NCBI GenBank assembly: GCA_947653315.1
Contig: CANTGP010000094.1
Location: 1-9,345, forward strand
Length of the DNA stretch: 9,345 nt
From: an uncultured Lachnospiraceae bacterium
GTDB lineage: Bacteria > Bacillota > Clostridia > Lachnospirales > Lachnospiraceae
Reading direction: 5' to 3'
A program made the translations under genes and the position numbers. The notes beneath the pieces were generated by a model. The model was not told the origin of the DNA. It ran no database searches and saw nothing but the letters and a program-made list of their open reading frames with translations. Shown here in pieces: positions 7,092-9,345 of this stretch (position 1 is its first letter; the number at the start of each line of letters is the position of its first letter).

Positions 7092-7649
7092 TTATTCTTC
7101 GCCGGGAAGCGCCACAAATGCGATGGCGCCGGAGCCCGTCAGGTTCAGGACTACGTGGTCTTCCCTGATTTCCACGATTTCCACTTCAACCCATTTGCCG
7201 TTTACCAACTGTCTTACGGCCACTTTCGCGTCTTTTGCAAGACCTTTTAAGTAAAAATTAATGGTTGCCACATTAAAGTTTGCATTGGGCAGGCTTATGG
7301 ATACCACGTTCAAAAGGGTTCCTCCAAGCGCTTCTGCCTGTCCCGCCGCATCATATGCCACATCCTTATCCACTTTTGCCAAAGTAGCGGTCAGGTTTGT
7401 GGCAACACCGTTCACGATGATTTTGCCGCCCTGTCCTACCGGCATGGCATTTTCCACTGCAGGAGTGCTAACCACTGCATTGTTATAATATTCCCCTGCC
7501 GACATTCCACGGTCTGCCGCTGCCTGTGCATCGGAGGAATCCGAAAATCCTGCGGATGCCAATACAGCCTGTGCCGACGGGCTTGCCGCTGCCGCCGTGG
7601 CAGAGCACAAAAGCACGGAAACGCCCAGTAAAGCCATAAATTTTTTCAT
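7092..7649 (-). CDS. Small secreted protein of unknown function in the polysaccharide locus
   Basis: I do not recognise a named family. The 185-aa protein has a clear Sec signal peptide: MKK, hydrophobic core about 5-16, and Ala-rich SATAAAA with likely cleavage after residue 22. There is no lipobox, LPXTG sorting motif or further membrane helix, so it is probably released or held non-covalently at the wall. The middle is Ala/Asn/Val-rich. The C-terminal part (about 125-185) alternates hydrophobic residues (NFNVATINFYLKGL, VRQLVNGKWVEVEIVEI, VVLNLTGSGAIAFVAL), suggesting a small beta-sandwich. The ATG at 7649 has a strong AAGGAG, and a plausible promoter lies in the 155-nt gap upstream, so it may be expressed more strongly than its neighbours. 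Its place between the LCP ligase and the glycosyltransferases suggests a role outside the cell in handling, binding or anchoring the glycan. That role is inference only. Confidence 0.8.
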   Translation of the reverse strand: MKKFMALLGVSVLLCSATAAAASPSAQAVLASAGFSDSSDAQAAADRGMSAGEYYNNAVVSTPAVENAMPVGQGGKIIVNGVATNLTATLAKVDKDVAYDAAGQAEALGGTLLNVVSISLPNANFNVATINFYLKGLAKDAKVAVRQLVNGKWVEVEIVEIREDHVVLNLTGSGAIAFVALPGEE

Positions 7650-7684
7650 TGTACCATTTCTCCTTTCCTTCCTAAGTGTGGTCT

Positions 7685-7712
7685 ATATTAACATCCAAGA
7701 TGCCAATACCAA
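7685..7712 (-). promoter_or_regulatory. Possible sigma-A promoter for the secreted-protein gene
   Basis: On the minus strand, TTGGTA (7707-7712) and TAATAT (7685-7690) are separated by 16 bp, about 35 nt upstream of the ATG at 7649. The -35 box is a weak match and the -10 box is good. It would give the secreted protein and downstream genes expression independent of the promoter upstream of the LCP gene. Confidence 0.35.
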
Positions 7713-7745
7713 AGCCATTCTTTCTTCCCGCGGGCATCAAGCCGG

Positions 7746-7800
7746 GCAGCCGCACCCGTGCGGATATTTGACGGCTGCTGCGAGGGTTAATACCCCGTTG
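7746..7800. other. Palindrome-rich spacer downstream of the LCP gene
   Basis: CCGCAC (7750-7755) and GTGCGG (7758-7763) form a palindrome. GCAGCCG (7746-7752) and CGGCTGC (7772-7778) form a larger alternative stem. GGGTTAATACCC near 7784-7795 is a short hairpin. No T tract follows on the minus strand, so a standard terminator for the LCP gene is not evident. The CGAGG...TTAAT core resembles part of the structured element at the right edge. Confidence 0.35.
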
Positions 7801-7804
7801 TCTG

Positions 7805-8911
7805 CTACCGGGCTGCCAACTCCCTCGGTTCATAAAAAATATCCAGCATCAGCCGGTACAGCGCGTCCTCATCCACGTAAAATTCCTCAAATTCCTCCCC
7901 CTGTACCGTTTCCCCCTGAAGGGAATAGAACTGGTCCATGCTAAACTTATAATCCGCGGCAAGCCCTGCAAGATATACTACCTCATCCACGGAAATATCC
8001 GTTACCATCTGCTCCGTCACCGCATGGTATAAATCAAGCACCAGCGAGAAATCCTTTTTCACTGCGCCTTTCGTCTTATTAATCCATTCCCCCAAAAACT
8101 GCTGCTGCCGCAGCAGACGTTTGTTCGCCGAACCTTCCTCGTCAATATCACGGTACCGGACATAGGAATACGCCATCCTTCCGTCCAAAAGCACGGTCTC
8201 CCCTTCCTTCACCACGGGAGCGCCCAGCGTCTCATCCTGTATCGCGGACGTAACGTCCTCCAACGACGTCAGTTCTATACCGCCCACCAAATCCGTCAGC
8301 GTGATAACCGCATCCATATTTACCGCACAGTATCCATGGATGGGCAGGTTATAAAACAACCGCCGCACCGCGTCCACCTGGTATTCGCAGCTTTCCTCCA
8401 CCCCGTTGCCAAACCCGTGCTGTACGGCAATCTGTGCCTGCACCGTGGAAAGATATTCCCCGGAAGAATCATACAGCCGGATATCCGTCATCGTATTCCT
8501 GTTCACGCTTATAATTTGGAAAGTTTCCGTTTTCGGGTTTAACACCAGTAGGAACAAAGCGTCCGCCTGTCCCCCGTCGGTACCTTCCGCCACTTCCCGC
8601 ACTTCATTGTCCTTATCGATTCCCATAAACAGAAAGGTCATGATATCCTCATTATAGGCATATACCTTCCCTTCGTATTTCACCCAGCCCGGCTCCCACT
8701 CCGCTTCTTCCTGTTCTTCCTCTGCCGGAAGCGCCCGGACGCCTTCTTCCTTTACAAGCTGCGGTACCTCATCCGCAGCCTTATCCCTTAAACTCCTCTT
8801 TCCGCTGGCTCCCACTGCCGCAAAAGCCGCGATCCCGATACCTGCCACCGCGAAAAGACAGCCGCAGACCACTACCCATTTTTTAACTTTCCTTTTTCCC
8901 GCCGTTCCCAC
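7805..8911 (-). CDS. LCP (LytR-CpsA-Psr) family glycopolymer transferase
   Basis: LCP proteins transfer lipid-linked glycopolymers to peptidoglycan on the outer face of the membrane. This 368-aa protein has a short basic N terminus, one membrane helix (about 11-33), a Glu-rich linker (about 46-73) and an LCP domain from about 90. Recognisable LCP motifs are FLFMGID (93-99), QADALFLLVLNPKT (115-128), ISVNRNTMTDI (134-144), HGFGNG (165-170) and YSYVRYRDIDEEGSANKRLL (248-267), with R138, R252 and R254 as likely phosphate-binding residues. The start is GTG at 8911, because an in-frame stop lies just upstream and the next Met is deep in the domain. GAGGGG sits 11 nt before it. A perfect consensus promoter lies about 100 nt upstream. 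Being first in the locus, it ties the cluster to wall attachment of the exported glycan. The C-terminal region after 300 is acidic and less conserved. Confidence 0.92.
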   Translation of the reverse strand: MGTAGKRKVKKWVVVCGCLFAVAGIGIAAFAAVGASGKRSLRDKAADEVPQLVKEEGVRALPAEEEQEEAEWEPGWVKYEGKVYAYNEDIMTFLFMGIDKDNEVREVAEGTDGGQADALFLLVLNPKTETFQIISVNRNTMTDIRLYDSSGEYLSTVQAQIAVQHGFGNGVEESCEYQVDAVRRLFYNLPIHGYCAVNMDAVITLTDLVGGIELTSLEDVTSAIQDETLGAPVVKEGETVLLDGRMAYSYVRYRDIDEEGSANKRLLRQQQFLGEWINKTKGAVKKDFSLVLDLYHAVTEQMVTDISVDEVVYLAGLAADYKFSMDQFYSLQGETVQGEEFEEFYVDEDALYRLMLDIFYEPRELAAR

Positions 8912-8926
8912 GTTCTGCCGTACCCC

Positions 8927-8998
8927 TCAGTTATGTAGTTTCTTTGTATCCCCTTTTCCCGCATATAGTAAACTTATCAGATTGCATATAACATCCAT
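8927..8998 (-). other. Possible 23-codon leader ORF before the LCP gene
   Basis: An ATG at 8998 opens a 23-codon frame (MDVICNLISLLYAGKGDTKK then LHN) that ends with TGA at 8927-8929. The TGA overlaps the GAGGGG ribosome-binding site of the LCP gene. The ATG lies only about 5 nt from the predicted transcription start and has no Shine-Dalgarno sequence, so translation would have to be essentially leaderless. It may be chance. Confidence 0.2.
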
Positions 8999-9009
8999 AT
9001 TAAAAAATA

Positions 9010-9038
9010 ATTATATAATTTCGCCTTATTCTTGTCAA
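9010..9038 (-). promoter_or_regulatory. Perfect consensus sigma-A promoter for the LCP gene and probably the whole locus
   Basis: On the minus strand the -35 box TTGACA (9033-9038) and the -10 box TATAAT (9010-9015) both match consensus exactly, with the optimal 17-bp spacer. The surrounding sequence is AT-rich. The predicted start of transcription is near 9003, giving a 5' untranslated region of about 90 nt before the GTG at 8911. Confidence 0.85.
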
Positions 9039-9233
9039 TATTACTTTTGCACGAAAACAATTTATGCGTTTTGGTTCGGCCTGAAATGATGTGTTTGGAA
9101 GCGGATGCGGACGCAGGGGAGGGATGACAAACAAATACAAATAAGAAAGGGTATTGTTTTATTTAGCGGGCTGAAAAATTGATTGGTTTAGTTACTATCA
9201 ACATTACGTTGCTTTGCATGAAATGTAATAAGT

Positions 9234-9262
9234 ATTATAATCTAAACATAATAAGTCAACAA
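9234..9262 (-). promoter_or_regulatory. Possible second upstream promoter
   Basis: TATAAT (9234-9239) has TTGTTG 17 bp upstream (9257-9262). Alternatively, TTGACT (9254-9259) lies 16 bp from TAATAC (9232-9237). No gene follows for more than 300 nt, so if used it would produce a long leader running into the LCP transcript, or a small RNA. Confidence 0.4.
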
Positions 9263-9345
9263 CCCCGCTGCAAGCAACGAGGCATTAATCTTCCAGCGCA
9301 GCAGAGCGCAACACATCTGCGATGTGTGGGTATTGACCCTTGCGG
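9261..9345. repeat. Hairpin-rich element at the window edge, possibly a dispersed intergenic repeat
   Basis: Several short stems lie head to tail. CCCCGCTGC and GCAACGAGG pair on the minus-strand RNA with three G-U pairs. GCGC/GCGC stems lie in the CAGCGCAGCAGAGCGCAA region. ACACATC and GATGTGT flank a 3-nt loop (about 9311-9327). GGGT and ACCC flank ATTG (about 9328-9339). It continues past the window, so its extent is unknown. It may be an RNA structure or an intergenic repeat of the type common in Lachnospiraceae. Confidence 0.4.

Larger units (their letters stand above)
8912..9345. other. Gene-free upstream region of the locus
   Basis: These 434 bases hold no convincing protein gene on either strand. 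They contain the consensus promoter at 9010-9038, a possible second promoter at 9234-9262 and the structured element from 9261. I see nothing recognisable in the AT-rich stretch 9039-9233. The base composition is clearly more AT-rich than that of the coding region to the left. Confidence 0.7.

Noticed and set aside
9097..9178. Short plus-strand frame in the upstream intergenic region
   Set aside because: About 25 codons with no ribosome-binding site and no motif.

Overview
The window looks like a chromosomal segment of a Gram-positive Clostridia, most likely Lachnospiraceae. This is inferred from an LCP-family wall-polymer ligase, Firmicutes-type glycosyltransferases, an Rpn-family nuclease with GIAEGR repeats, and strong Shine-Dalgarno sequences. 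I could not test the taxonomy. Almost everything is one minus-strand locus, read from the right edge toward the left, for making and exporting a cell-surface glycopolymer.

Layout, right to left. At 8912-9345 there is a gene-free leader holding a perfect consensus promoter (TTGACA, 17 bp, TATAAT), a second possible promoter further upstream, and a hairpin-rich element at the window edge. Then come an LCP (LytR-CpsA-Psr) protein (7805-8911), a small secreted protein of unknown function (7092-7649), a GT4 glycosyltransferase (5771-6919), a GT2 glycosyltransferase (4835-5746), a stand-alone module resembling the C-terminal half of COG5610 'HAD hydrolase' proteins (3457-4932), a Wzm/TagG-type ABC permease (2664-3494), and an unusual ABC ATPase (667-2589). 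The middle and distal genes are tightly packed: neighbours overlap by 98 and 38 nt, which suggests one operon with translational coupling.

Left of the operon, a 16-bp perfect inverted repeat (581-629) separates it from a convergent, broken Rpn-family nuclease/transposase gene (1-578). That gene has lost the segment linking its nuclease motif to its C-terminal region and is frameshifted at the join.

The most notable feature is the ATPase. A Wzt/TagH-like nucleotide-binding domain is fused behind a signal sequence, a cohesin-like domain, a cadherin-like beta-sandwich domain, a Gly/Ser-rich linker and a transmembrane helix. The export motor therefore appears to carry an extracellular module. 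A reasonable model is that the two glycosyltransferases (and perhaps the COG5610-like protein) extend or modify a lipid-linked glycan, the permease/ATPase pair exports it, the extracellular module contacts the glycan or a wall partner, and the LCP protein attaches it to the wall. No initiating sugar-phosphate transferase or nucleotide-sugar gene lies in the window, so those steps must be encoded elsewhere.
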